This document shows, one piece after another, positions 8,044 to 13,267 of a stretch of 13,267 bases of DNA (position 1 is its first letter; every line of letters starts with the position of its first letter). The stretch is from assembly GCA_017431185.1 (NCBI GenBank), contig JAFRLP010000254.1, positions 1 to 13,267 on the forward strand, read 5' to 3'. Made by a program: the position numbers and the translations under genes. Below the pieces are notes generated by a model. It saw only the letters and a program-made list of their open reading frames with translations, was not told the DNA's origin and made no database searches. The stretch comes from Victivallales bacterium (GTDB lineage: Bacteria > Verrucomicrobiota > Lentisphaeria > Oligosphaerales > Oligosphaeraceae).

Positions 8044-8769
8044 TCAGGCCAATTCGTAGCTGCGGTGTCCGAAAATGGCGGAACCCACCCGCACCATGGT
8101 CGCCCCCTCGGCAATGGCCATCTCGAAGTCCCCTGACATCCCCATGGAGAGTTCCGTCAGCGGCAGTCCGCTGGCCTGCGCCAAATCGTCCCTGAGAGTG
8201 CGCAGAGCCGCGAAGATGCGGTGGAGTTCCTCGGAGGAGGCGTCTGCGGGGGCGACGGTCATCAGTCCGCGCAGCAGGGGGCAGGGGAAGGCGGCCACCG
8301 CCTGGCGCGCCTCCTCTGGCGTCATGCCGAATTTGCTGGCCTCCCCGGAGACATTGACTTCGAGCAGGAGTTGAGGGGACTTGCCCGTCTCCTCGGCGAT
8401 TCGCGCCGTGCGCCGAAGCAGTTCCAGCGTGTCGATGGAGTGAATCCACGACGCATGCTCCACGGCTCCGCGCACCTTGTTGGCTTGCAGGTGGCCAATC
8501 AGATGCCATTCGATGTCCTTGGGCAGGACAGGCGTTTTGCCTGACAGTTCCTGCACGCGGTTCTCGCCGAACACCCGCTGGCCGCTGTCGTGGGCAGCCT
8601 GCACATACTCTGGCGGAAATGTCTTGGACACCGCCACCAGTTTCACCGAGCCCGCCCTGCGTCCCGCCGCCTGTTCAGCGGTGGCGATGCGCTGCCGCAC
8701 GGCAGCCAGATTTGCCGAAATCTCTTCCGTCATCTTCGTGCTTGTCGTGCCAATCCGATGTTCAGGCAT
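8044..8769 (-). CDS. yggS: YggS-family pyridoxal phosphate homeostasis protein
   Basis: A PLP-binding, alanine-racemase-fold protein (YggS/PLPBP) that buffers free PLP and affects amino-acid balance; no strong enzyme activity is known for the family. Numbered from 8769 (241 residues), the PLP lysine is K49 in LVAVSKTFP. FGENRVQE (67-74), EWHLIGHLQANKV (87-99) and LSMGMSGDFEMAIAEGATMVRVGSAIFG (split 207-234) are family signatures. The ATG at 8769 has AAGGAG eight bases upstream (8778-8783), the best ribosome site here. However, the family usually begins at the later ATG (8733, MTEEISANL), which would give 229 residues. The 8769 start codon is buried in a 12-bp hairpin. An in-frame start at 8817 would overlap the preceding gene and lacks a ribosome site. 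The gene follows the epimerase gene by 25 nt. Confidence 0.93.
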   Translation of the reverse strand: MPEHRIGTTSTKMTEEISANLAAVRQRIATAEQAAGRRAGSVKLVAVSKTFPPEYVQAAHDSGQRVFGENRVQELSGKTPVLPKDIEWHLIGHLQANKVRGAVEHASWIHSIDTLELLRRTARIAEETGKSPQLLLEVNVSGEASKFGMTPEEARQAVAAFPCPLLRGLMTVAPADASSEELHRIFAALRTLRDDLAQASGLPLTELSMGMSGDFEMAIAEGATMVRVGSAIFGHRSYELA

Positions 8770-8778
8770 CGGATTGGC
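8749..8778 (-). promoter_or_regulatory. Perfect hairpin over the yggS start codon
   Basis: A 12-bp perfect inverted repeat, GCCAATCCGATG and its complement, with a six-base loop. In the mRNA the left arm begins at the last base of the AAGGAG ribosome site, and the arm holds the ATG at 8767-8769. Folded, it would hide that start codon. There is no U run after it, so it is unlikely to be an intrinsic terminator for the epimerase gene, although it could protect that gene's mRNA 3' end. Confidence 0.7.
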
Positions 8779-8794
8779 TCCTTGATGAGGTGTT

Positions 8795-9673
8795 TTACCC
8801 CTTGAACTTTTTGACAATGGCCTCGAAGCGCTTGCCGTACTCGACGAAGATGTCGAACTTCTCCTCCGGGGTGGCCTGGCGGGCCTCCAGGTCGTGGTAG
8901 ATCATGCCCATGTGAGGCTCCATGGAGAAGCCGCCGTCGTAGCCGCGGTTGACCAGCAGGTCCTGCACGATTTTCTCGACGTAGCCGTCGCCTTCGCCCG
9001 GCCAGATGAACTTCATCTTGTTGTTTTCCTTGTCAAAGTGCCCGTCCTTGATGTGGACATAGACCACATGGTCGCGGACGTGCTCGTAGAATTCCCAGGC
9101 GTCCTCCTTGGGATAGGGCTTCGGCTTCGTCCAGTCATCGTCAAACACGGGGTTGCCGGTGTCGAAGACCAGCTTGAGCCCAGGCACGTTCTCGATGAGC
9201 TGCATGGTGAACGGCCAGCCCAGGCCACCGTAGTTGGTGCAGTTCTCGTGAACGGGCTGGAGCCCTTCGTCCAGGAACATCTTGGTGATGATGGAGAGAC
9301 GGCGGAAACGCTCCTCTTTCATCTGGTCCTCCGGACTATTCTCCGTGATGGGGCGGTAACTCATGATGCGGATGAGTTTGCTCCCCAGGCGCTTCATTCT
9401 CGGGATGGCGCGTCCAACCTCTTCCAGGGTGATGTCAAACGGGTCGGTGATGGAGTGTCCCCAGTTGCCGATGGCGGAGCCGAAGCAGTTGACATGGATG
9501 CCCGCCGCGTCCAGTTTGTCGGCGACCTCGTTGAACTTCTCCTCCAGCAGGTCGTGGAGATTGACTCCGTCGATGCTTCTGCATTCGATGTTGCTCCAGC
9601 CCAGAGCCTTGATGGCGCGAATCTGACCATCGATGTCAGGCGCGGCCTCGTCTGCGAAACCAGTGTAGTACAT
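8795..9673 (-). CDS. Sugar phosphate isomerase/epimerase-type TIM barrel protein
   Basis: A 292-residue member of the xylose isomerase-like TIM barrel (AP endonuclease 2) superfamily, whose members isomerise or epimerise sugars, keto-inositols and related compounds using one divalent metal. Probable metal ligands are E143 (PVHEN), D171 (VFDTGNPV), H207 (VHIKDG) and E252 (SMEPH); H142 and K209 are the usual neighbours. Start: ATG at 9673 with AAGGAG five bases upstream (9679-9684), and the barrel's first strand (YTGFADEA) begins directly. An earlier in-frame ATG at 9721 has no ribosome site. It faces away from the LacI-type repressor across a 267-bp gap, so it may belong to the same sugar regulon, but I see no copy of the repressor's operator on its side. 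Substrate unknown. Confidence 0.88.
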   Translation of the reverse strand: MYYTGFADEAAPDIDGQIRAIKALGWSNIECRSIDGVNLHDLLEEKFNEVADKLDAAGIHVNCFGSAIGNWGHSITDPFDITLEEVGRAIPRMKRLGSKLIRIMSYRPITENSPEDQMKEERFRRLSIITKMFLDEGLQPVHENCTNYGGLGWPFTMQLIENVPGLKLVFDTGNPVFDDDWTKPKPYPKEDAWEFYEHVRDHVVYVHIKDGHFDKENNKMKFIWPGEGDGYVEKIVQDLLVNRGYDGGFSMEPHMGMIYHDLEARQATPEEKFDIFVEYGKRFEAIVKKFKG

Positions 9674-9858
9674 GTTGTCTCCTTGTTGGTTGCTTGACAA
9701 AACACAAAAGTCGTTCTTCATCTATGCAAACGCCAACCAAAATAAATACCTTTTTCCCCGACAGGCAAATGTCACCCCCTCGTTCTTTGGCGGACAGAGA
9801 CCCCCGACGTCCTATTTTTGATTTTTGACTTGTTCGGAACTTTTTTTCTCTTGACCAC

Positions 9859-9887
9859 TTGATTTTTTCCAAAAGACATTGTATAAT
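9859..9887 (+). promoter_or_regulatory. Sigma70-type promoter of the LacI-family gene
   Basis: TTGATT (9859-9864), a 17-bp spacer, and a perfect TATAAT (9882-9887). Transcription should start near 9894, inside the operator that begins two bases after the -10 box. It is the best promoter in the window. The rest of the gap back to 9674 is AT-rich; I see no clear promoter for the divergent epimerase gene there. Confidence 0.75.
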
Positions 9888-9888
9888 A

Positions 9889-9908
9889 TTGCTAAATCAA
9901 TTTAGTAA
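9889..9908 (+). promoter_or_regulatory. Operator-like dyad O1, at the repressor's own promoter
   Basis: TTGCTAAATCAATTTAGTAA is a near-palindrome: eight of ten base pairs match about the centre, including perfect CTAAAT/ATTTAG arms. It overlaps the predicted transcription start, where a bound repressor would block RNA polymerase. It matches the second site (10984-11003) at 16 of 20 positions. LacI-family operators are dyads of this size. Confidence 0.75.
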
Positions 9909-9944
9909 ATGAGAAGAAACCCACAGCAAAGGACAAGGACTTGA
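9909..9944 (+). CDS. Possible 11-codon leader peptide overlapping the repressor start
   Basis: ATG at 9909 opens an 11-codon frame, MRRNPQQRTRT, whose TGA stop (9942-9944) overlaps the TTG start of the repressor in the sequence TTGA. All four arginine codons are AGA or AGG, uncommon in GC-rich genomes. No ribosome site precedes the ATG, which is only about 15 nt from the predicted transcript start. It may be a real coupled leader, chance, or the trace of a frameshift at the repressor's N-terminus. Confidence 0.3.
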   Translation: MRRNPQQRTRT

Positions 9945-10957
9945 CTCTGGTATCGATAGCGCAGGCGCTCGGTGTGAGCAAAGCCACGGTTTCCCTGGTG
10001 CTGAATGGCAAGGCGAAGTCGCAGCATATCAGCGACGACACCATCCATGCGGTGCTGAGCTATGCGCGCGCAAACAACTACCAGCCCAATTTCCATGCGG
10101 TTCGCATACGCAGAAAGATTGTGAACTGCGTGATGCTTCTTCTCAATACGCAAGACCGATACAATGACGTCAACAGCTTTTCGGACTACAACGTGGCAAT
10201 GCTCACGGGGGGAATCGCCGGCGAGGTGCGCCGAAGCAACTTTTCGCTTCTGGTCAGGCTTTTTGTGCCGGGCAAGGAGGAGGAGATGATCTACAACAGT
10301 TTCCGCAACCATGAAATCGACGGGATGCTCTACTACGGAGTGAGTCTGCCGAAGGCCTGGACGGAGGTGTTCCAGCGGGAAAACTTCAAGGTGGTCTGCC
10401 TGGGGGCCTCTCCGCAGCCAGGGGTCTCCACCATCAACATCGACAATCGGGAGATGTCGCGGATGCTGACGGCGAAACTGCTCAAGGCTGGCTGCCGCAG
10501 GTTCCTTTTCTTTGCCGGATTCGCGGAAAGTTTCCCTGCCCGCGAACGCTATGAGGGCTTTCTGGAGGCGCTGCGCGAACATCGCCTCCCCTGGCGGGAA
10601 TCCTCCGTCATCGAAGCGAATTTTGACGAGGCGACCGCATACAGATGCATGCTGCGGCATTGCCACGACAACGCGGAATTGCCGGATGCGGTCGTCTGCG
10701 CCAATGACAGCATGGCCCTGGGCGTGCTGCGCGCCTTGAAGGAGCGCGGCGTGAAAATCCCTGCGCAAGTCCGCGTCACGGGCGGGGACAACATCGCCGT
10801 CTCGGCATATTGCTCCCCGTCGCTTACCACTTTCGACAACATGACGGAGACAATGGGCGTGGAGTCCTTCCGGATGCTGAACCGAATGATCAACGGGCAG
10901 GACGGAGTACGACACGTCGTCCTCAAATCCAAAATCCTGAAACGCGAATCCACCTGA
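9941..10957 (+). CDS. LacI-family transcriptional repressor
   Basis: A 338-residue one-component regulator: an N-terminal helix-turn-helix (SIAQALGVSKATVSLVLNG, 5-23), a hinge (about 46-60), then a periplasmic-binding-protein-like sensor domain. Sensor-domain signatures are INIDNREMSRMLTAKLLKAGCRRFLFFAG (split 165-193), VVCANDSMALGVLRAL (251-266) and GGDNIAVSAYCSPSLTTFD (281-299). Family members bind a sugar or sugar-like inducer and leave DNA. No ATG or GTG is available in frame: the frame is closed by TAA at 9893-9895, so the TTG at 9941 is the only standard start, with AAAGGA seven bases upstream. In-frame codons before the TTG also look protein-like (NEKKPTAKDKD). Two matching operators predict control of itself and of the operon downstream. 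Confidence 0.93.
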   Translation: MTLVSIAQALGVSKATVSLVLNGKAKSQHISDDTIHAVLSYARANNYQPNFHAVRIRRKIVNCVMLLLNTQDRYNDVNSFSDYNVAMLTGGIAGEVRRSNFSLLVRLFVPGKEEEMIYNSFRNHEIDGMLYYGVSLPKAWTEVFQRENFKVVCLGASPQPGVSTINIDNREMSRMLTAKLLKAGCRRFLFFAGFAESFPARERYEGFLEALREHRLPWRESSVIEANFDEATAYRCMLRHCHDNAELPDAVVCANDSMALGVLRALKERGVKIPAQVRVTGGDNIAVSAYCSPSLTTFDNMTETMGVESFRMLNRMINGQDGVRHVVLKSKILKREST

Positions 10958-10978
10958 AGACAGGACTTTCCGTTTTTT

Positions 10979-11006
10979 TTGACTTGCTAAACCGTTTAAG
11001 TAAAAG
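10979..11006 (+). promoter_or_regulatory. Promoter of the dehydrogenase operon
   Basis: TTGACT (10979-10984), a 16-bp spacer, and TAAAAG (11001-11006), which matches TATAAT at four of six positions. An eight-T run lies directly before it. The operator fills the spacer and overlaps both boxes, so repressor and polymerase could not bind together. Confidence 0.55.
10984..11003 (+). promoter_or_regulatory. Operator-like dyad O2, at the dehydrogenase operon promoter
   Basis: TTGCTAAACCGTTTAAGTAA shares 16 of 20 positions with O1 (9889-9908): both have TTGCTAAA at the left and AGTAA or TAGTAA at the right. Its centre is CG, the usual centre of LacI-family operators, and seven of ten base pairs fit the dyad. 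It lies 26 bp after the repressor gene and 31 bp before the dehydrogenase start. Confidence 0.72.
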
Positions 11007-11034
11007 CCACCCATCAACGAATCGGAGAGAGAAT

Positions 11035-12084
11035 ATGAAGAGTTTCACGAGTTGCAAGGCGATAGTGATTGAGAGGCCGCGGCAGGTTTCCGTGCGGGAG
11101 ATTCATCTGACGGAGCCACGCGGGGACGCGATCATAGCGCGGACGGAGTTCAGCGCCATCAGCGCGGGGACGGACATGAAGACGTATCTTGGGCTTCAGC
11201 CTGCGGAGACCGTCTATTACCCGTTGGTCCCCGGGTACGAGAACGTTGGCAGGGTGCTGGAGGTCCGTGACCCCGAATCCGCTCTCAAGCCCGGTGACAG
11301 GGTGATGATAAACGAGTGTCGCCAATTCGGGGACGTCTGCGCGGCCTGGGGCGGCGGCACGGGCGTTTCCATCAAGGACTCGTTCACTGCTGGGGCGCCG
11401 TCGGACTACATGGTGCGGATTCCCGACAACGTGAGTGACCGGGACGCCGTGCTTGCGTACCTGCCCTGCGTTTCGCTCAAGGGCATCCGGAAAATCGCGC
11501 CGTACCTGAAGGATGGGCATACGGTTGCCGTCATCGGGGCGGGCATGATTGGCCTCAGCGCGATTCAGATTGTGAAAATCATGTATCCGCATTGCCGGGT
11601 GGTCTGCATTGAGCGCAACGAGTTTCGCCGTGGCGTCGCCTCGCACTATGCGGACTATGTGTTTGACTCCGCGACTGGTGCGGCGAAACTCGCGGAACTC
11701 ACCAACGGAGTCAAGGCGGATGTGGTCATCGAGTGCTCCGGAGACCAGAATGTGGTTGGCTCGCTGCACCAGTATCTCAAGGATGGCGGCTGGGGCTTTG
11801 ACGACCCGCCGGGGCACATCCACCTCCAGGGGGACTATCCGGGCAGGATTGTGCTGGACACCTACAACTACTGGTTCAACAAGAACTGCTCCATCACCAT
11901 GAGTTGCTGCCTGGCCCCGACCTGCAAGGAGCAAATCCTCCAATGGATGTCCGAGGGGAAATTCGACACCTCCCATCTCCCGTGTGAAACCTGGGAGGTC
12001 GGCAAGGCCGCCGAGGCCTTCAGGCACCAGCAGGAGAAGGGGGCGGACTGCTTCAAGATTCTGTTTGACTGGAGGAACCTGTGA
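11035..12084 (+). CDS. Medium-chain (MDR) dehydrogenase lacking usual catalytic zinc ligands
   Basis: A 349-residue protein of the zinc-type alcohol dehydrogenase superfamily: a GroES-like domain (about 8-150) with VPGYENVGRVLEV and KPGDRVMI, then a Rossmann domain with VAVIGAGMIGLSAIQ (164-178). The acid at the end of the second strand (CIERNE, E193) suggests NAD(H) rather than NADP(H). The catalytic-zinc GHE motif is GYE here (Y68), and the usual Cys-x-x-x-Ser/Asp position reads SAISAGTD (40-47). It therefore resembles the BchC-like branch more than classic zinc enzymes. The structural-zinc four-cysteine loop is also absent. ATG at 11035 has GGAG seven bases upstream (11024-11027). It overlaps the next gene's ATG by one base (TGATG). 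It probably oxidises or reduces a sugar or polyol; substrate unknown. Confidence 0.88.
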   Translation: MKSFTSCKAIVIERPRQVSVREIHLTEPRGDAIIARTEFSAISAGTDMKTYLGLQPAETVYYPLVPGYENVGRVLEVRDPESALKPGDRVMINECRQFGDVCAAWGGGTGVSIKDSFTAGAPSDYMVRIPDNVSDRDAVLAYLPCVSLKGIRKIAPYLKDGHTVAVIGAGMIGLSAIQIVKIMYPHCRVVCIERNEFRRGVASHYADYVFDSATGAAKLAELTNGVKADVVIECSGDQNVVGSLHQYLKDGGWGFDDPPGHIHLQGDYPGRIVLDTYNYWFNKNCSITMSCCLAPTCKEQILQWMSEGKFDTSHLPCETWEVGKAAEAFRHQQEKGADCFKILFDWRNL

Positions 12085-12923
12085 TGCTCTACGGACTTGC
12101 GGCCTGGGGACTTCGCCAGACTCCGCTCCAGGCACAAATCGATATGGCGGCCCGGCTGGGACTCCCCATCCTGGAACTCGGAATCGCAGGGTGTCCCAAC
12201 GACCTGCTCCAGGCGGACTCGACGAGGCGGGACGCCGAGGCGGCCAGCGCGCTCTTCGCGCCCGCGTCCGTTCGTCCTCTCTGCGTGGCCACAGGGAACG
12301 ACTTCACCGCCGGAAGCGAAGCGGAGGTTCTGGCCTCGCTGCGGCGGACACTGGCGGTCATCCGGCTCGCTTCGCAGGTCGGGGCGCGGTACCTTCGGGT
12401 GTTCGCGGGGTTCGCGCCGAAAGAGGAGGTCACGGGGAGACGCTTTGACCTGCTTGTGGATTGCCTGCGCCGAATCTATGAGGCCGGCGATGCGTGCGGT
12501 GTGCTTCCCGTCGTCGAGACACACGGCGGTGTGAAGAGCATGCCGGATGGCACGGTGCGCCATTTTGCCAGTGTCTCCACCGAGGACGACACCCTGGACC
12601 GGCTTCTCTCCGAAATCCCCGCCCTGCGCCTGAACTTCGACCCGGCCAATCTCTTTGTGCTGGGCAGGGACGTCTGCCGCTTTTATCAATGCTACAGGGA
12701 GAGGGTGGCCTATGCCCACCTGAAGGACTTTGCCCCGAAGGGGGCTGGCTATGTCCCTGTCGCCTGCGGCGAAGGTGGCATCACATGGCGTGACCTGCTT
12801 GGTGCGCTGCGCCATTTCGAGGGCCCCGCCTTGCTGGAGTATGAAATGCCCGCGGATGTGGAGCGCGGCTTTGCCGCCTCGCTGGCATTCCTGCGTGGAA
12901 TGGAGGATGAATGTGCGTCCTGA
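12084..12923 (+). CDS. Second sugar phosphate isomerase/epimerase-type TIM barrel protein
   Basis: A 279-residue xylose isomerase-like TIM barrel protein. Metal-site candidates are E145 and H147 (VVETHGG), D186 (NFDPANL), H212 (YAHLKDF) and E252/E254 (LLEYEMP); the GEGGI loop (229-233) is common in this group before the last strand. It is clearly divergent from the minus-strand barrel at 8795-9673, so it is not a recent duplicate. The start is ATG at 12084, coupled to the dehydrogenase stop, with GGAGG (12071-12075) eight bases upstream; the GTG at 12081 could also use that site. It is the middle gene between the dehydrogenase and the radical SAM gene and presumably interconverts the dehydrogenase's substrate or product. 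Confidence 0.88.
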   Translation: MLYGLAAWGLRQTPLQAQIDMAARLGLPILELGIAGCPNDLLQADSTRRDAEAASALFAPASVRPLCVATGNDFTAGSEAEVLASLRRTLAVIRLASQVGARYLRVFAGFAPKEEVTGRRFDLLVDCLRRIYEAGDACGVLPVVETHGGVKSMPDGTVRHFASVSTEDDTLDRLLSEIPALRLNFDPANLFVLGRDVCRFYQCYRERVAYAHLKDFAPKGAGYVPVACGEGGITWRDLLGALRHFEGPALLEYEMPADVERGFAASLAFLRGMEDECAS

Positions 12924-13267
12924 ACTGGCCATAGTCCATCTGCAATTGACACGGAGGTGCAACCTGCGTTGCCGGTTCTGCGGGCAGGAGCATGTCGAGC
13001 CCGCCGGCGCCCTGGAGCTCCCCCAGTGGCTTGACGTGCTTCGGCAACTCAAGGACTATGCGCCCGCCGCCACGGTCGTCCTTTGGGGCGGCGAACCGTT
13101 GCTTTGCCCCGAATTCGAGGCTGTGGCCAGCCATGCGGCCGCCGCGGGCTTTCCCCTGGAACTGGTCACCAACGGGACGTGCATCCACCGCTTCGCCGCG
13201 CTCCTCCGCAGGTCTTTCCGGCGGATCTACGTGTCGGTGGACGGGCCGGAGGAAGTCCATGACTCCA
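12913..13267 (+). CDS. Radical SAM protein, C-terminus cut by window end
   Basis: The visible 118 residues carry the 4Fe-4S radical SAM motif CNLRCRFC (C16, C20, C23), the SAM-binding GGEPLL (59-64), LVTNGT (84-89) and VSVDGPEEVHD (107-117). The last is typical of SPASM-type and sulfatase-maturase-like radical SAM proteins. Such enzymes make a 5'-deoxyadenosyl radical to dehydrogenate, epimerise or cross-link substrates. The start is uncertain: GTG at 12913 has GGAGG (12902-12906) at an ideal six bases, while ATG at 12907 directly abuts that site. Either way the gene overlaps the end of the epimerase gene (11 or 17 nt), so the two are coupled. Whether the C-terminus has auxiliary cluster cysteines cannot be seen. 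It may act on a sugar, or on a protein or peptide. Confidence 0.9.
   Translation, partial: MRPELAIVHLQLTRRCNLRCRFCGQEHVEPAGALELPQWLDVLRQLKDYAPAATVVLWGGEPLLCPEFEAVASHAAAAGFPLELVTNGTCIHRFAALLRRSFRRIYVSVDGPEEVHDS

Noticed and set aside
9686..9740. Inverted repeat TTGGTTG/CAACCAA upstream of the epimerase gene
   Set aside because: Arms of seven bases with a 41-base loop are too weak to claim as a structure or operator, and they do not resemble O1/O2.
9636..9872. A 78-codon minus-strand frame in the gap between the epimerase and repressor genes
   Set aside because: It overlaps the epimerase start in another frame, has unlike codon use, and shows no ribosome site or recognisable motif.
10953..10980. 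Possible terminator after the repressor gene (CCTG-AAGA-CAGG then a T run)
   Set aside because: The stem is only four base pairs and lies eight bases before the T run. The T run is better read as AT-rich DNA at the next promoter.
9902..13052. Long minus-strand frames opposite the repressor, dehydrogenase and epimerase genes (371, 373 and 394 codons)
   Set aside because: The plus-strand genes have family motifs, start sites and tight spacing. The opposite frames are arginine/histidine-rich shadows.
1..13267. CRISPR arrays, tRNA or rRNA genes, insertion sequences, toxin-antitoxin pairs
   Set aside because: No spaced direct repeats, tRNA-like cloverleaf, transposase motif or small toxin pair could be seen by reading both strands.

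Overview
This is GC-rich bacterial DNA (GC content judged by eye, not computed) with densely packed genes and good Shine-Dalgarno sites before several of them. A long-form periplasmic Prc protease and a secreted protein with a signal peptide suggest a diderm. The omega-like RNA polymerase subunit, a four-cysteine adenylate kinase, and sugar genes next to a LacI-type repressor would fit the PVC group, perhaps Lentisphaerota or Verrucomicrobiota. That placement is an inference from gene flavour, not from any marker alignment.

Layout. Positions 1-1571 (minus strand) carry a housekeeping run: rpoZ-like omega subunit, adenylate kinase (adk), then type I methionine aminopeptidase (map, cut by the window edge). 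A 210-bp divergent intergenic region separates it from a plus-strand gene (1782-4016) for a large secreted protein of unknown function. That gene converges on pyrC and overlaps it by 32 bp.

Positions 3985-9673 (minus strand) hold five co-directional genes. In transcription order they are a sugar phosphate isomerase/epimerase-type TIM barrel, a YggS-family PLP protein, a DUF721/DciA-like protein, a Prc/Tsp S41 protease and dihydroorotase (pyrC). The yggS, DUF721 and prc genes are tightly coupled (3-nt gap, then a 4-nt ATGA overlap). A perfect 12-bp hairpin covers the apparent yggS start codon.

Positions 9859-13267 (plus strand) are the most interesting part. A LacI-family repressor is followed by a three-gene run: a medium-chain dehydrogenase without the usual catalytic zinc ligands, a second sugar isomerase/epimerase-type TIM barrel, and a radical SAM protein with a CX3CX2C cluster motif, cut by the window end. 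Two 20-bp operator-like sequences that match at 16 of 20 positions lie at the repressor's own promoter and at the promoter of the dehydrogenase operon. This predicts that the repressor controls both itself and the operon. The operon looks like a substrate-induced pathway that oxidises, isomerises and radically rearranges a sugar or polyol; the substrate cannot be read from the sequence. The repressor appears to start at TTG, and an 11-codon leader frame ends in that start codon.
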